DNA of 64,000 bases from Ampelocalamus luodianensis (Eukaryota; Streptophyta; Magnoliopsida; Poales; Poaceae), in the NCBI GenBank assembly GCA_036346255.1, contig CM070625.1:38568520-38632519 (forward strand). The letters run 5' to 3'. Position numbers and translations under genes: made by a program. Of this stretch, positions 1 through 12,190 are shown one piece after another; within the stretch, counting starts at the first letter, position 1; each line of letters starts with the position of its first letter. The notes under the pieces were generated by a model that was not told where the DNA came from, made no database searches, and saw nothing but the letters and a program-made list of their open reading frames with translations.

Positions 1-1233
1 ACAGTGGAGGCGGAGAAGAAGGTACTCATGAGGCAATGAAAAAGAACTTCACAATCGCGCTCCTGTGATGCGACAAGAAATTGATTGAGGAAGTACTTAA
101 GGTACCTAATGCACCTCATGGCGCGAAAAGAAATATACCTCCCGATCCGAGGATGGCAAGGTGAGCTCCTCGGTGCGCGCTGGAGCCTCGAATGGCACGA
201 TGGTGGCTTAAGTGATACAAGGCAAAGCAGTGAGTTGGAGCAAAATGGGTTCGGTACCAAACAAGGACAAGAGGAAGCTAAACATGTGAAGCTTACCTAG
301 AGATGAGCTCAGTGGGCTTCCCTCCCCTCTGTCAGCCGAGGAGAAGTGAGGAGAATGCAGGGCATGGAAGGGTAATATGGCGGAGGGCGGTGGGAGCGGA
401 GTGCGTGTCTGAGAGAAGCTCGAGGATAGGCTCATTTGGGCGGTGGCGCGGGGGTGCGAGCGCTCGGCGCGTGCGGCGGCGTGGAGCTCTGCCCTTGTCG
501 CGCCACGGTGCCGTTGGAGAAGAAAGTCTTGGCAATGGGCCCGCGATGGCGGCGACTTAAGGTGCGAGGTAAGCGGTGCTACGTGGCTGATTTGCCCGTT
601 AGATCGGGATCGGCGGATGATATTGGTGGGGCATTCGGACGGGTCAACGGGATGGCGAGATCGCAGTTGAACCTTGATCAAGCGGTGCATGTGATGGTGC
701 GTTTAGGAGGTTGGGTTGAGCAGGTTCACTGGGTGGACTCGACCGGTGTGGTTGAGCAGAGAACGATGCAGGGGTTTGGTGAGGTTTAAAAGAGCTACTC
801 TACTTTGACTAGTGCTTTATAAATAGAAATAAAGTTCATAAAATCATGAAATAATTTGTGGGGGTTCCTGGGAATATATAGTTCCCATAAAAATTATAAA
901 ACCCTACTGTTCATAATATAGTTTGTGATATTTAAATTCAAACATGTTGTATGTCTATGAATGTTGTTTGAATTTTAATGAGGTTCAAACTAGTCCCAAA
1001 AATTTGGGAAAAATTGTTTTAATTCCTGATAATTAATGTAGTATTTAAATAAATTGATTTCAGATGATGATCACAACTTTTATTACTGATTTGAAGTGAA
1101 ATCTGAATTTTGATGTGTATGTTCACCTCAAATTAGATTTTCCAAGTACAATATATTATGAAATGATTTGAATTTGATAATGCATGTTAGTGAAATACAT
1201 ATTAATCCAATTTAATTAGTTGGGGCTGTGACA
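1..1233 (-). repeat. Element A 3' LTR, partial
   Basis: This matches 10452-11699 almost base for base, including the AT-rich run at 780-1230. On the minus strand the LTR starts TGTCACAGCCCC at 1233, next to the polypurine tract. The window edge removes the rest. Small differences from the other LTR are mainly one- and two-base indels in GC-rich positions (for example near 157-195 against 10618-10660). Confidence 0.93.
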
Positions 1234-1246
1234 AACCTCCCCACTT
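1234..1246 (-). other. Polypurine tract of element A
   Basis: On the minus strand the sequence reads AAGTGGGGAGGTT and directly abuts the LTR start TGTCAC. This is the expected plus-strand primer site and fixes the element's orientation. Confidence 0.85.
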
Positions 1247-1259
1247 ACAAAAGATCTCG

Positions 1260-2790
1260 ACCGAGATGCGGGTGGAAAAAATTAGAAAGTTTTCATTAGA
1301 AGTTATAATTTATGTTGTCTTGATTTCCTTCAAAGATAGTGTTGTGAGTTATAATTTACATTAATATGTTTTACCTTTCCTTTCTTGATCTGAAGGCACT
1401 TCATGTAGAGAAGAGTTACGGATAGGCGCTCGCATCCGGTCTTCACGTTCCCAAGTCGCTTCATCTTAGTGTGGTTGCTCCATTGGACCTTGCGAACTTG
1501 ATGTCACGATTCCTCGTCTTGCGCTCGGTTTCTTGAGGATCGAATCGGGCTCTCGATAAGATAGATCGGGTTGCAAGTCGAGTTTATCCAACTCGGTTGC
1601 TTAGTTGGGACTCGAAGACATTTCTTGAGTTGTGAGACATGGAAGGCGTCATGTATGTCACGAAAGTGATGGTGGCAACTCCAGCGGTATGCCACCGATC
1701 CCAACTTAGCTAGAACACGGAAAGGTCAATATAGCGAGGTGCTAATTTACCTTTGATTTGGAGCGGCGTACTCCTTTCATAGGAGAGACTTTAAGATATA
1801 CATGATCGTCCGCTTGAAACTCAACTCGCGGCGGCGGCGGTGGCATCGACTTCGGCGTGATTGGCCGTCTAAGTCGTTCACGAATGACACGAACTTGTTC
1901 TTGACATCTTCCACCAAGGTTGGGCCATAGAATGGCCTCTCCCGGCCGGACCAGTTCAAGGGTGTTCTACAAGCTCTCCCATATAATGCTTGAAGGGTGA
2001 CATTTGAATGCTCGATTGGAAACTATTGTTGTAGGAGAACTCATAAGCGGTAAACATTTTCCCAACTATCATTTGTAGGGCGATGCATAAGCCGGAGAAG
2101 GTCTTCAAAACTTGGTTTACCCTCTCGGTTGTCCATCCGTTTGCGGGTGATAAGCGGAGCTAAAAGATAGGCTGGTCCCCATCGCTTTATGTAAGCATTC
2201 CCGAAATAGGATGTGAATTGAGGCCTCTATCGAAACTATCACCTTTGGAACACCGTGGAGACAAACAATTCTTGCAATGTAAAGCTCATAACTTGTCCCC
2301 ACGGTAGATGGTCTTGGCAGAATGAAGTGAGCAACTTTCGTCAAGCGGTCTACAATTACCCATATAGAATCAAATCCGGCTTTAGTTCTAGGAAGGCGGT
2401 GATAAAATCCATGCCAACTTCTTCCCATTTCCAGCAGGGAATGGGCGGGGATCTAGAGTACCGGTGGCTTCAAATGCTCACCTTAACTCTTTGACATAGA
2501 TCGCTTTCGGCCACATATTGTGCAACGTGCACGCTTCATTCGGCTCCACCACAGTTTCTTTTTCAAATCTTGATACATTTTGTACTCCGGGGTGGATAGA
2601 GAATTTTGAGTTATGAGCCTCCTTGAGAATCAATTCCCTCAAGTGGCGATCAAATGGTACCACCATACGGTTTCCAAACCATAGAGTACCTTGTGCATCT
2701 TGCTTAAAACATTTAGTCTTGCCTTGTTTCATTAGTTCTAAAATTTGAGCCACTTCGCACGGTTTTAGGCTTCCTAATCTGGTCCTCAAG
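1260..2790 (-). pseudogene. Element A integrase with C-terminal tail
   Basis: Minus-strand pieces in several frames read as a gypsy integrase. At 2478-2789 there is the N-terminal zinc-binding region (HNSKFSIHPG). At 2117-2428 the catalytic core shows DSIWVIVDRLTKVAHFI, then HGVPKVIVS, where the second catalytic Asp region is altered, then AYHPQTDGQ. At 1504-1704 HDAFHVSQLKKCLR marks the C-terminal domain. At about 1420-1480 DEATWEREDRMR is the chromodomain-like end typical of chromoviruses. The protein would insert the cDNA copy. Stops and frameshifts separate the blocks, so no intact protein can be read. Confidence 0.85.
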
Positions 2791-2799
2791 TGTGCAAGT

Positions 2800-4150
2800 C
2801 ACCTGAGGGCTGCATAGCGAACCTTCTTCAACTATCTCCGGTGTAGGCCTTGCAATGCGGCACATAAGCTGCGAGAAAAGGAGTTCTGACAAGCGGTTGC
2901 ATTAAGATTTTACGCTCAATCGTCGGCCACGACATTAGCCTTCTGGATGATAATGGAGTCCCATATCGTAATCTTTAATCAGCTCAAGCCATCTTCTTTG
3001 TCTCAAGTTCGGTCGGCTTGGGTGAAAATATATTTAAGGCTCTTATGGTGGTGTAGATCTACATAGCGATTCTGGATGAGGTAATGTCGCCAAATCTTCA
3101 AGGCATGAACTACTGTGCGAGCTCTAGGTCGTGGGTGGGATAATTGGTCTCATGGGGCCTCAATTGCCTCGATCGTAGGCTACCACTCGGCCGTCTTGCA
3201 TAAGCACACAAAGCCCATGGCGAGATGCATCACGATGGATATCAAAGCTCTTGTGAATATGCAGCGAGAACAAGCACGAGGCGCTTCATTAGGCATTCTT
3301 TCGAGGTTTGGAAGCTTTGCTCGCGTTCTGCTGTCCCTCAAATTTCTTTTCTTTCTTTAGAAGTTGGGTCATAGGCTTTGCAATTTTGAGAAATTCTTGA
3401 TGAACCTACGGTAGTATCCATAAGTCCAAGAAAGCTGCGAATGTCGGTGGCGCTCTTGGGTTGCTTCCACTCAGGACATCTCGTACCTTACTAGGATCAT
3501 GCGACACAGCCTTTAGATAGGATATGACCCAAGAAACTAACCTCTCGAAGCCAAAACTCACATTTCTTTGAATTTGGCGTCACGGTGATGGTGGCGAAGC
3601 TTTTCTAACACAAGTCTCAAATGTTGCTCGTGCTCAAGATCGGACTTAGAGTTGATAAGGATATCATCAATGAAAACCACTACAAATCGATCCAAGTATT
3701 CAATGAACACCGAATTCATGAGGTTCATGAAATAATTTGGGCATTGGTCAAACCAAAGGACATGGCCGTGTACTCGTACAAGCCGTAACGAGTAGAAAGT
3801 GGTCTTGGAATGTCCTCGGTTCTAACTTTAATCGATGGTAGCCTAACCTCAAGTCAACTTTGGAGAACACAGGCTCCACTAAGCTGGTCAAATAGGTCAT
3901 CGATCGCGGGAGGCGATACTTATTCTTGATGGTGACCTCATTCAGCGGACGGTAGTCAACACACATCAGTAGACTCTTGTCTTCCTTCTTGACAAAGAGG
4001 CGGGCATCCCCAAGGTGAGGAGCTAGGCTGATGAAACCCTTATCTTGCAACTCCTTAAGTTGTTCTTTCAATTCAGCTAGCTCATTGGGCGGCATCCGTC
4101 TGACCTTTTGAGATGGGCGCGATGCAGGGTGCAAGCTCAATGACAAACTC
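2800..4150 (-). pseudogene. Element A reverse transcriptase / RNase H
   Basis: Minus strand. At 3748-4146 the RT N-terminal half shows LKEQLKELQDKGFI, then VDYRPLNEVTIKNKYRLPR and FSKVDLRLGYH, standard gypsy RT blocks. Around 3660-3690 the reverse complement gives VVVFIDDILINS, which holds the paired catalytic aspartates of the FIDD box. RNase H should follow in 2800-3500, but only broken fragments are readable there. The frame changes several times. Its role would be cDNA synthesis inside the retrotransposon particle. Confidence 0.82.
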
Positions 4151-4643
4151 TACCTCTCGGTCAGGGGGCATGCCTAGAAGTTCCTCAGGGAACACATCAG
4201 GATACTCACTCACTACTGGGACCTCCTCTAGCACGAGAGAGGCACTCGCCTCTAAAGTATATAGGTGAGAACTACCCACTAAAGGTGCAAAGACGACCTG
4301 GATGCCGTCCTCGCTAGTCACTGAAATAGACCGCTGGGCACAATCAATCTTCCCCTGATTCTTAGATAACCAATCCATCCCTAAGATAACATAAATGCCC
4401 ACAGAACTTATCACTATTAAGTTTCTTTGAAAAGTTAACATTTTGTATTTCAATTTTTACGCCCCTGCAGACTTGATCGGCGTAGAAAACCGACCCTGGG
4501 GACTGAATATGATAAGGTGGGTGTAGTGTATATATCTTGAATTGGTTAATTTCAGCATACTCGTTTTTAATAAATGAATGAGATGCTCCAGAATCAAATA
4601 AAACTGATGCAGGACATGAATTAACAAGTAGTGTACCTAGCAC
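4082..4643 (-). pseudogene. Element A aspartic protease
   Basis: Minus strand. The segment at 4362-4643 begins MLGTLLVNSCPASVLFDSGA and continues SHSFI, giving the DSGA active-site motif of a retropepsin. The overlapping frame 4082-4453 continues with ILGMDWLSKN and runs into the linker before RT (YPDVFPEELLGMPPDREVEF). The protease would process the Gag-Pol polyprotein. One frameshift near 4400-4450 separates the two parts. The same AMLGTLLVN start is found in the deleted element B at 31264-31299. Confidence 0.87.
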
Positions 4644-5881
4644 GGCGTCAGTCGTCGGTCGCCTCCTCTGGAGGCGTGGTTGGCGACCACGTGCATCTTT
4701 GGGGTGGAGTAGGTGCTACTCTGTGGTGGTGGCGGTGGCCTCATTGGGTGGGCTGGTGGTCTTTGGGCGAGTGCGTCAGGGCATCCCTCGCTGCTTGGCG
4801 AGGCACTGCGAAGCATAGTGGCCCTGACGGCCACAGTGGAAACAAATGACGTCGGGCTTGTATGCCCGCCTGTCTGTGGTCTCTGGCCCCATTGTCTTCT
4901 TGGCTGCCGGTGGAGAAGGTCGTAGAGGTGCCACAGGAGACCTCGATGGTGCTGAAGCTGGGGCACGAGGTGCCTGAGGTAGTCTTGGGCGTGGCCTGGG
5001 AAAACTACCACTCGCCACTGCCGTCTGTAAGGCCTTCCTCCTCTTCCTCGACTCATCCACTATCATGCTCTCATGCTCCACCACGATCGCCTTGTTGACG
5101 GATCTTTGAAACTCCACGAAATCATGTGCGGCTAAAACAAGCGCGGCTCCTCGACGATCCATGGAAGAACTTTATTCGGCGACGGCGTCTGTCGAGGCGT
5201 CGTCGGAGCATACACAGCCAAGTAGTTGAAATCATGCGGTACTCGGTGGTGTCCTCCGTCCACGCCTCAAGGCAAGGCTGCTGCTGCTGCGTGATAAGCG
5301 GCCTCCCTGCAGTATATGGGCCTCCGGGCGCGTCCACGAACTGCGTCCCAAGTCGGGGCGTGACCAGTGAGCTGCATGGCGGAATAACTATCCCACCACG
5401 CTCGCCGCACACCTGCCGATAGTTGGCAAACAAGACTCTCTCAACTCCGGTACAACTGCGCAATGTTGACTTCTTCTCAATGTTGTGCGGCGGTCTTACT
5501 GCCTCCATCGGGTCCTTGCGCGCAAGCGTCGGAGGTTGGTTGGCTGAAACTTCGGCGAGACCTCGGGCGCTTCGGTGCGAGGCGGCTCCTCTGCGGAGCA
5601 GGAGGCTGGAGCGGTGTTACGTATGATCGCCTCAAGCATCAGGTGCGGTCCATCGGTTGCGCTCAATCATCATCATAAACTTCGACCATGGATGGCGGCG
5701 GAGGAGCACCTCCTCGGGCGGTCCGCCTGCTTGGGGCGGCTGGCGAGAGGCTCGCCATGCTCGAGCGAGTCTGGGGATGACGTCACGATCGTAGAAATCG
5801 CTCGGAGGTGCTAGGCGTGGTGCCTAGATGGGGATGGGGAGCCTGCGCGCGCGAGCTCTGATCGCGTAGTCGGTCTGTCAT
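4640..5881 (-). pseudogene. Element A Gag with CCHC zinc knuckle
   Basis: Minus strand. The likely start is the ATG at 5879-5881 (MTDRLRDQSS), directly after a candidate splice acceptor CCAATACAG. The C-terminal part, read at 4776-5162, has DFVEFQRSVNKAIVVEHE, then a proline-rich linker and a CX2CX4HX4C knuckle (CFHCGRQGHYASQC) about 20 residues from its end. Gag would form the particle and package RNA through the knuckle. The middle (5160-5800) is spread over all three frames, so it is frameshifted as written. It runs straight into the protease at 4643. Confidence 0.8.
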
Positions 5882-6176
5882 CTGTATTGGACAAGTATGG
5901 TTAGTAAATAAGACAAAAGCCATTACTTGGCCATACACGCACAATCAATATCAAAAACAAGAAAATTGTACATCAAATGGAACACAGAACATTAATCAAC
6001 ATAAAACCAAATTGGTACAACTCAGTACATAAGTGCGCATGCTTAAGATTACAACTGAAATAGTAGTGTTTGCAAATAAAACACAATAGTTAGACATCTA
6101 CTACCCTATTACATAAACCCAAGGATACAAGCTCAAACATAGAGCTCCTGCCTAACAACCTAGTTATTATTCGGTC
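5882..6176 (-). other. AT-rich intron-like gap between leader ORF and gag of element A
   Basis: On the minus strand this is T-rich with no coding frame and ends CCAATACAG immediately before the gag ATG. Together with the coding-like leader upstream it looks like an intron. This is inference from composition and one acceptor-like site; no clear donor was fixed. Confidence 0.4.
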
Positions 6177-6305
6177 AAAGTTCAGGAAAGTCATTGGCGA
6201 GTGGTATCCGGGGATCTGTGTCTTCAGGTCTCGGGTTGGTGAGCGTAAGGGGATCCTATGCGATGATATGGCCTCCTACTTGGAAGGCGATAGTCGGCGG
6301 CGCGA

Positions 6306-6851
6306 AATGTCGGTGAAACCTCATTAGCGCCATCTGGCTTTATCCGGACGAATTAGCCTCATGTCATGCATAAGTTGTAAATGCTCTGAGCTATAATGAG
6401 GCGGCAGCCGCGTCTCCCATAACTCATGCATTATGCGGCGATGCATTTGGTCCATTATGTGAACCAATCTGCCAAGCGCACGACTTGGGGTCCTCCCAAG
6501 CTGGATCTAGCAAGCGAGTTCCGTCCTAAGCGGCGTGCGCGCATCGGAAAAGTGATCATATGAAATGGGCTAACTCCGTCGGTCGTGGCGGAGCGACTCA
6601 TGGCCACCAAAGCCACTTCTTGTAACGCCATGGCCTCGAAGTACGGCGCTGGAAGGCGGTAGGTATGCTCCGTGACTTGTCTTGCAACGATATCTATCAA
6701 CGCCATAAATTCCTCTATTCGGGTCCTCGATCACGGGTAGATGGAATAAGTGGGCTGATATGTGAAGTTCGCCCTCCACATCATGTCTCGCGACAGCGCA
6801 GGTATCCATCTACTCCTTGACTTGAGTTTCCGGACAAGATGCGAGGTTCAT
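6306..6851 (-). CDS. Unidentified leader ORF upstream of gag in element A (frameshifted)
   Basis: I do not recognise this protein. On the minus strand one frame from 6706 reads MALIDIVARQVTEHTYRLPA and continues to about 6455. A second frame then carries a coding-like stretch including HIMDQMHRRIMHELWETRLP and LMHDMRLIRPD down to about 6320. Together they suggest a protein of at least 150 residues split by one frameshift near 6460, with possible further N-terminal sequence to 6851 after a TTTAG acceptor-like site. It lies between the primer binding site and gag. Codon-like composition, the lack of stops and the sharp change to AT-rich sequence on both sides support coding. Function unknown. 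Confidence 0.45.
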
Positions 6852-7046
6852 CTAAAGGCAAGAAGGCAAGATAAGTTAGTTTCATAAACCAAAATAGGAT
6901 TAGGAGAGAAAAGATACTAAGATGGATAAGGAATAAAGATATTCTTAACTTAAACTTTCTGAAAGTAATTTGATAATTTCAAAATATTTTGACTCAGAGG
7001 CTTACTAACTCTAATGCCGGTGCTACCTCTAACCTCTGATCGGTAT

Positions 7047-7059
7047 GGCTCTGATACCA
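7047..7059 (-). other. Primer binding site of element A (initiator tRNA-Met type)
   Basis: On the minus strand this reads TGGTATCAGAGCC, the sequence complementary to the 3' end of plant initiator tRNA-Met used by many gypsy and copia elements. It lies five bases from the LTR end (CCCCACA at 7065-7071). Confidence 0.9.
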
Positions 7060-7639
7060 GCATTTGTGGGGACCCGGTAATTATCTCTTTAAGGCCAGAG
7101 ATTAAACAAGGTCTTAGGGACATAATCACGGGTCTCGGAAATAATTCAATTTAACTCCATCCAAGTGAGAGGCTTGGCGAATACTAGAGCCTCAACGATC
7201 ATGCGTTTGCTCCTTTGTGAGCGCTACATGATTGTCGATTCTCTTCGATTGACACTACACTTAGTGAGTTAAATGGGGATCCATTAACATTGAGTATGAC
7301 ATATATTAGCTCCCAAGATCAACGACCAATATACTCATACCCTCATCCAACGTTGGTTACATCTATACAACGCATACAACAAGAGATAAAAAGACATCTT
7401 GCATAGTAGTCAAGTTTCTGATTTATCACATATGGCGGTAGGCCAAATTCAAATAAAGTACCAAGTAGCGTGAGTAAATAGATAAAGCAAAAGACCAGCG
7501 ATGGTATGCCCACCACCCATCGACAGCCGGTGGGAGTTAAATGGTAGCACACTACTCATTAGTGTCACCCAAGTCAACACTAGCGAGATCGTCATACTCA
7601 TAATCTTCCTCACCTGAAAAGGCCAGCAAACATCTGGCT

Positions 7640-7655
7640 GAGTACAAGTGTACTC
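7640..7655. promoter_or_regulatory. Conserved GAGTACA/TGTACTC palindrome in element A LTR
   Basis: The sequence is GAGTACA, two bases, TGTACTC, a perfect 7-bp inverted repeat about 575 bp from the LTR 3' end. The same structure is found at 22243, 29145, 37179 and 61055 in the other long LTRs. The function is not known; an RNA hairpin in R/U5 is one possibility. Confidence 0.7.
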
Positions 7656-9459
7656 GCAAGTCTTACACAAATAAAAATAGTTATGCATAAGGGTCATTCA
7701 AAGGATGGCTCATATTGGTTTAGTTTTGCGAAAAAGACGCAACAATTAACATCCTACACATACTAGTTTTCATGTGCCCATTTAAAATCAGATTTGAAGT
7801 AGAAGTAAAACATGTAGTAAAGCATTTGATAATAAACAATTGAATCATACAAAGACCAAGTGGCAGCCCACTTTGATGTACTAAACACATGAACATCCGT
7901 CCATGCGAATACCAAGTTCAACCACAATTTTAATTAAAAGTCTAACAATAGCGACCACAAATTTCAAGCGGTGCGTCCATAGCGTGGACACGGCTATTGA
8001 ATAGATTAATACCTGCGGGGTGTACTACTTTACCCACGACTTGATTAGCACGTAAGCCTCTAGAGGCCTCGAAATAGCACACTTCCTATGGTATGCTGTG
8101 GGTAAATCAAGATCTGATTATTTTCACAAGAAAGCCCTATTTAGCTAAGTCCCCTTGTGAGATGGTTCCTTGCCTAGTACAAGCGTCGATAGCACTTGCT
8201 AGGGGCTCACAAGTTATATTGGAAATCTGATGCAATCAAAACAAAAGAATTGGTGCTCCCTTGCACACTATAAAGGATTACATCGGCTCCTCAAGAACAT
8301 AGGATTTCACGATCGTTATGCCCTTACACCACCAAGGACTTAACACAATAAAACCCTCCCCTACTTAACCATCGACTCCCAACCGCGTGTGGCGTACAGT
8401 GTTGCTTGAGCGATAGGTACCCAAAGTTCGGTCCTCAATTGTCCAAACAAGTCCTTCCACTTACCCAATGCTCGTACACAAAGCACAATCACTAACCAAC
8501 ACTTGTCGGACCAAATCTCATTTAAAAATGACAAAGTTTTACTTATAAAACAGCTACAAAGATCTGAAGTAAAAACATAAAGTAAGAGTTGTGTGTATCC
8601 CAAAACCGCGGGTTATTCAGACGATCGAACTACCGTATCTAGACTTGCATGGCTAAGCAATTCTACAACCCATAATTCACACATCCTATCTTAAGCATAT
8701 AGGAGTTGGCATAATTCAAGATTAACCTCAAGCATAGGACATATCTAAACTACACATCACAAAAATATTGACATAATTAAAATAGCATGCAAGCAATTAT
8801 CATTGCACTAACTTAACCAAAGCGGGATCAAATATGATGCAAAAGAAAGTTCAAATGATGCTTGCCTTGCTGATACGATGCTGCTCACTCTCGGTAGCGT
8901 AAGTGTCGATATCAATATGCTCGGGATCTATATAATTATAACATCAAATAAATCAGAGAAAAACAACTCAAAAACCAAAATGCTCAAAAATGCATGATTT
9001 TTCTACAGTAGTTAGGTCATGATTTTAAATGATTTTTGGTGAAAGAATTATTTCATTTGGATTTAGTATAAGAAAGTTATAATGGTTTGAAATTCAGATT
9101 TCAATATCAGTCATTTATATAATTTAATTATAAAGTGAAATTTTGTAGAACAGTGGTGAGTACATGGATTACATATATAAATAGGCAATATTATTATAAG
9201 TTAAAAACAGTTGAGTTTGTCCCATTTGGAGTTTTATGATTTAGTTATGCATTTTTAAAGTTATCGACTTTTCCTATAGTCCAATTAATGCATTAATATA
9301 GAATCTTCCAAAGTATATTCTCTGTTACCCAGACCAGTTTAAAACCTATTTTAAAATAAAGTACATTGAAAATGAAAATTAGAAGTGGTTCCACTCAATT
9401 TGGAGTTAAATTGAGGGAGTTATGAATTATCAACTTTAGACAATTTTGTGTGCACGGAA

Positions 9460-9910
9460 AAGAAGCGAGGAGGTCTAGAGGCGGTCTTCGTAAAATGGTC
9501 ACGAAGTGGTCTTTAGGGTAGTCTGGGAAGAGAGCCACAAGGAGGTCTGAGGGTTGTTATTGTCAAACAACCACGGGAGGTCCTTGCGGTAGGTTTGAGT
9601 AAAGAGGTCTGGGCGGTGAGATCAACTCAAGGAGGTCTGGGCGGGTGAGATGGACTCTAGGTGGTCTGCGGTTGGAATAGGACCTAGGAGGTCCTAGATG
9701 GCTGAATGAACCTTGAGAGGTCTTGGATGGTCGAGATGTACCTTAGGGAGGTCCTAACGGTCGAGATAGACTCTAGGAGGTCTGAGCAGGTGATAAGAGA
9801 TTCGGTAGGTCCTAGCGGTCGAGGATAAACCTAAGGAGAGTGCGAGCGGTCCAGTTAAAATAGGGGAGGTCTGTGGGTGACACTTTTGCAAAAGCGACCC
9901 CAGGAGGTCC
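9460..9910 (-). repeat. GGAGGTC minisatellite-like array in element A LTR
   Basis: The motif GGAGGTC(C/T) with a GAGCGGT- or GGTCGAG-like partner recurs every 30-45 bases. On the minus strand this is the GACCTCC motif also seen at 26140-27240, 34180-35260 and 58710-58880. The units are diverged and not a strict tandem. Confidence 0.75.
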
Positions 9911-11699
9911 TTTGCGGGACAAGAGCGGCGCGGGGCTCAAGACTTCCGTTAGGACAACACTTAATGCTAATGATTACCTCTTAAGTCGGATCTCACCTCA
10001 CGATGTTGTCAGAAATGCGATAGCGGGAATGCAGTACGATGGCTTGCCGGCGGCTCGTCGGCGTTACGCATGCCGCGGCGGAGCCGCTAAGAGCCGCCAT
10101 TTCTAGGCAATAGCATTGCACACCTCCTTGTGACAATCTCGGCGGCGGGCGTCGTTCTGACGACTAGCGGAGTTGAGCAAGATTAACAAATATGGCAAAG
10201 TGCAAAGACAAAAGAAGCTCCGCATTGCTAACCATCAGTGCGAGAGGTCCTAGGGACTAAATGAAAGCTACGAGCTCGGAGGTGCTCGGAGAAGGCTGGA
10301 GTTGGCCAGGAATACCGCCGTGGCCGGAGAAGAAAGTAGCGGCGCCACGGCTTCACGAAGTGGGACTTTAAGCAAGGGAGCACAAGGAAGGCTCGGGTTA
10401 GCTTAAGGACATGCGGAGGGCATATGGGTGCAAGTAATTGGGCAATGGCTTACAGTAGGAGCGGAGAAGAAGGTACTCATGAGGCAGTAGAAAAAGGGAA
10501 CTTCACAATCTGGTGCTCCTGTGAAGCGGACAAGAAATTGATTGAGGGAAGTACTTAAGGTACCTAATGCACCTCATGGCCTTGAAAAAAAAGAAATATA
10601 CCTCCCGATCCGAGGATGGCAAGGTGAGCTCCTCGGGTGTGCGCTCTGGAGCCTCAGAATGGCACGATGGTGGCTTAAGTGCTACAAGGCAAAGCAGTGA
10701 GTTGGAGCAAAATGGGTTGATGCAGAACAAGGACAAGAGGAAGCTAAACATGTGAAGCTTACCTAGAGATGAGCTCAGGCGGCTTCCCTCCCCTCTGTCA
10801 ACCGAGGAGAAGTGAGGAGAATCTTTGGGCATGGAAGGGTAATATGGCCGAGGGCGGTGGGAGGCGGGTGCGGTGTCTGAGGAGAAGGCTCGGGATAGGC
10901 TCATTTGGCGGTGGCGCGGGTGCGAGGCGCTCGGCGCGTGCGGCGCGTGGAGCTCGCCCACTGTCGCTTGCGCGCTGCCGTTGGAGAAACGATCTTGGCA
11001 ATTGGGCCCGCGATGGCGGCGACTTAAGGTGCGAGGTGGCGGTGCTCGTGGCTGATTTTAGCCCGTTAGATCGGGATCGGCGGATGATATTGGTGGGGGC
11101 ATTCGGATGGGTCAACGGGATGGCGAGATCTGCCGTTGAACCTTGATCCGGCGGTGCATGTGATGGTGCGTTTAGGAGGTTGGGTTGAGCCGGTTCACTG
11201 GTGGGACTCGAGCCGGTGTGGTTGAGCAGAGAACGATGCCGAGGTTTGGTGAGGTTTAAAGAGCTACTCTACTTTGGTGGTGCTTTATAAATAGAAATAA
11301 ATTTCATAAAATCATGAAATAATTTGTGGGGTTCTGAGAATATATAGTTCCCATAAAAATTATAAAACCCTACTGTTCATAATATAGTTTGTGATATTTA
11401 AATTCAAACATGTTGTATGTCTATGAATGTTGTTTGAATTTTAATGAGGTTCAAACTAGTCCCAAAAATTTAGGAAAAATTGTTTTAATTCCTGATAATT
11501 AATGTAGTATTTAAATAAATTGATTTCAGATGATGATCACAACTTTTATTACTGATTTGAAGTGAAATCTGAATTTTGATGTGTATGTTCACCTCAAATT
11601 AGATTTTCCAAGTACAATATATTATGAAATGATTTGAATTTGATAATGCATGTTAGTGAAATACATATTAATCCAATTTAATTAGTTGGGGCTGTGACA

Positions 11700-12190
11700 A
11701 GCCTGCACAAGATAGACCCTTGAGGTACGCACATCTTGCAGCGTAGGAGCCATCTCCCTACACGGAAGGTGGAATATTTGCATCTTTGGTCTCCAATGAT
11801 CCACCAACAACTGTCAGAGGCACCGGTAGTATGGAAAATGCACAGACGAGCGAATGTCACGGTTGTCCTCCCACATGGCCTCCACCATCCTGCATAGCGA
11901 AGCGGGACAAACACTTTGTTAGCCTATGTCAAAATAGTTAAGAGGACACGTCGGTGCGCCGGAAAAAGTCATATTTAAATGGAGTACAAAAATGTCACAA
12001 CTACAAGTAATTGGGAACCCACCATGGGTCGATCCTCCTTGCCCTCATGGCGTGCAGATCTGCGCGCAAGCTCTATGGGTAACTCGCTAAAGTGAAATTG
12101 GGACGGTAGTAAGGCGGCTATGGTGGTGGCATCAACGGCCGGGTCCGATGGCTCGAAGGGCCACTCGTAGAGCCTCTGCGGATGTCATAC
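11700..12190 (-). pseudogene. Plant-mobile-domain transposon protein fragment, cut by element A
   Basis: The reverse complement of 11720-11890 reads ...FPYYRCL, stop, QLLVDHWRPKMQIFHLPC, then REMAPTLQDV. This matches the plant mobile domain signature (R/DHWRPET.T/F HLPCGEMTPTLQDV) found in MULE-like and related plant transposons. The domain is thought to be transposon-derived and also occurs in domesticated MAIN genes. Here a TGA interrupts it, and the downstream part is removed at 11699 where element A has inserted. The upstream part to about 12190 is weak. A domesticated host gene is unlikely given the stop. Confidence 0.7.

Larger units (their letters stand above)
1..11699 (-). mobile_element. 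Element A: Ty3/gypsy Tekay/Del-like LTR retrotransposon (left end outside window)
   Basis: The element is on the minus strand. The last 1233 bases of one LTR are at the left edge and a complete 4635-bp LTR is at 7065-11699; the two align from base 1 to about 10452. Between them are a polypurine tract, integrase, RT/RNase H, protease and gag in the order expected for gypsy elements, then a tRNA-Met type primer binding site. The long LTR, the integrase-terminal WEREDR motif and the PR-RT-RH-INT order fit the chromovirus Tekay/Del lineage. About 3.4 kb of the 3' LTR should lie left of the window. All pol frames are interrupted by stops and frameshifts, so as written it is not autonomous. The bases after the right LTR (11700-11704, AGCCT) are the candidate target duplication, but the other copy is outside the window. 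Confidence 0.93.
7065..11699 (-). repeat. Element A 5' LTR, complete (4635 bp)
   Basis: On the minus strand it starts TGTCACAGCCCC at 11699 and ends CCCCACA at 7065, giving TG...CA termini. It has a GC-rich block (10260-11280), a GGAGGTC-rich repeat (9460-9910) and an AT-rich half (7065-9440). The AT-rich half is similar, in reverse complement, to the 3' half of the solo LTR at 17052-22836. It carries the conserved blocks at 7640-7655 and 7975-8004. No long ORF in it is convincing. Confidence 0.93.
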
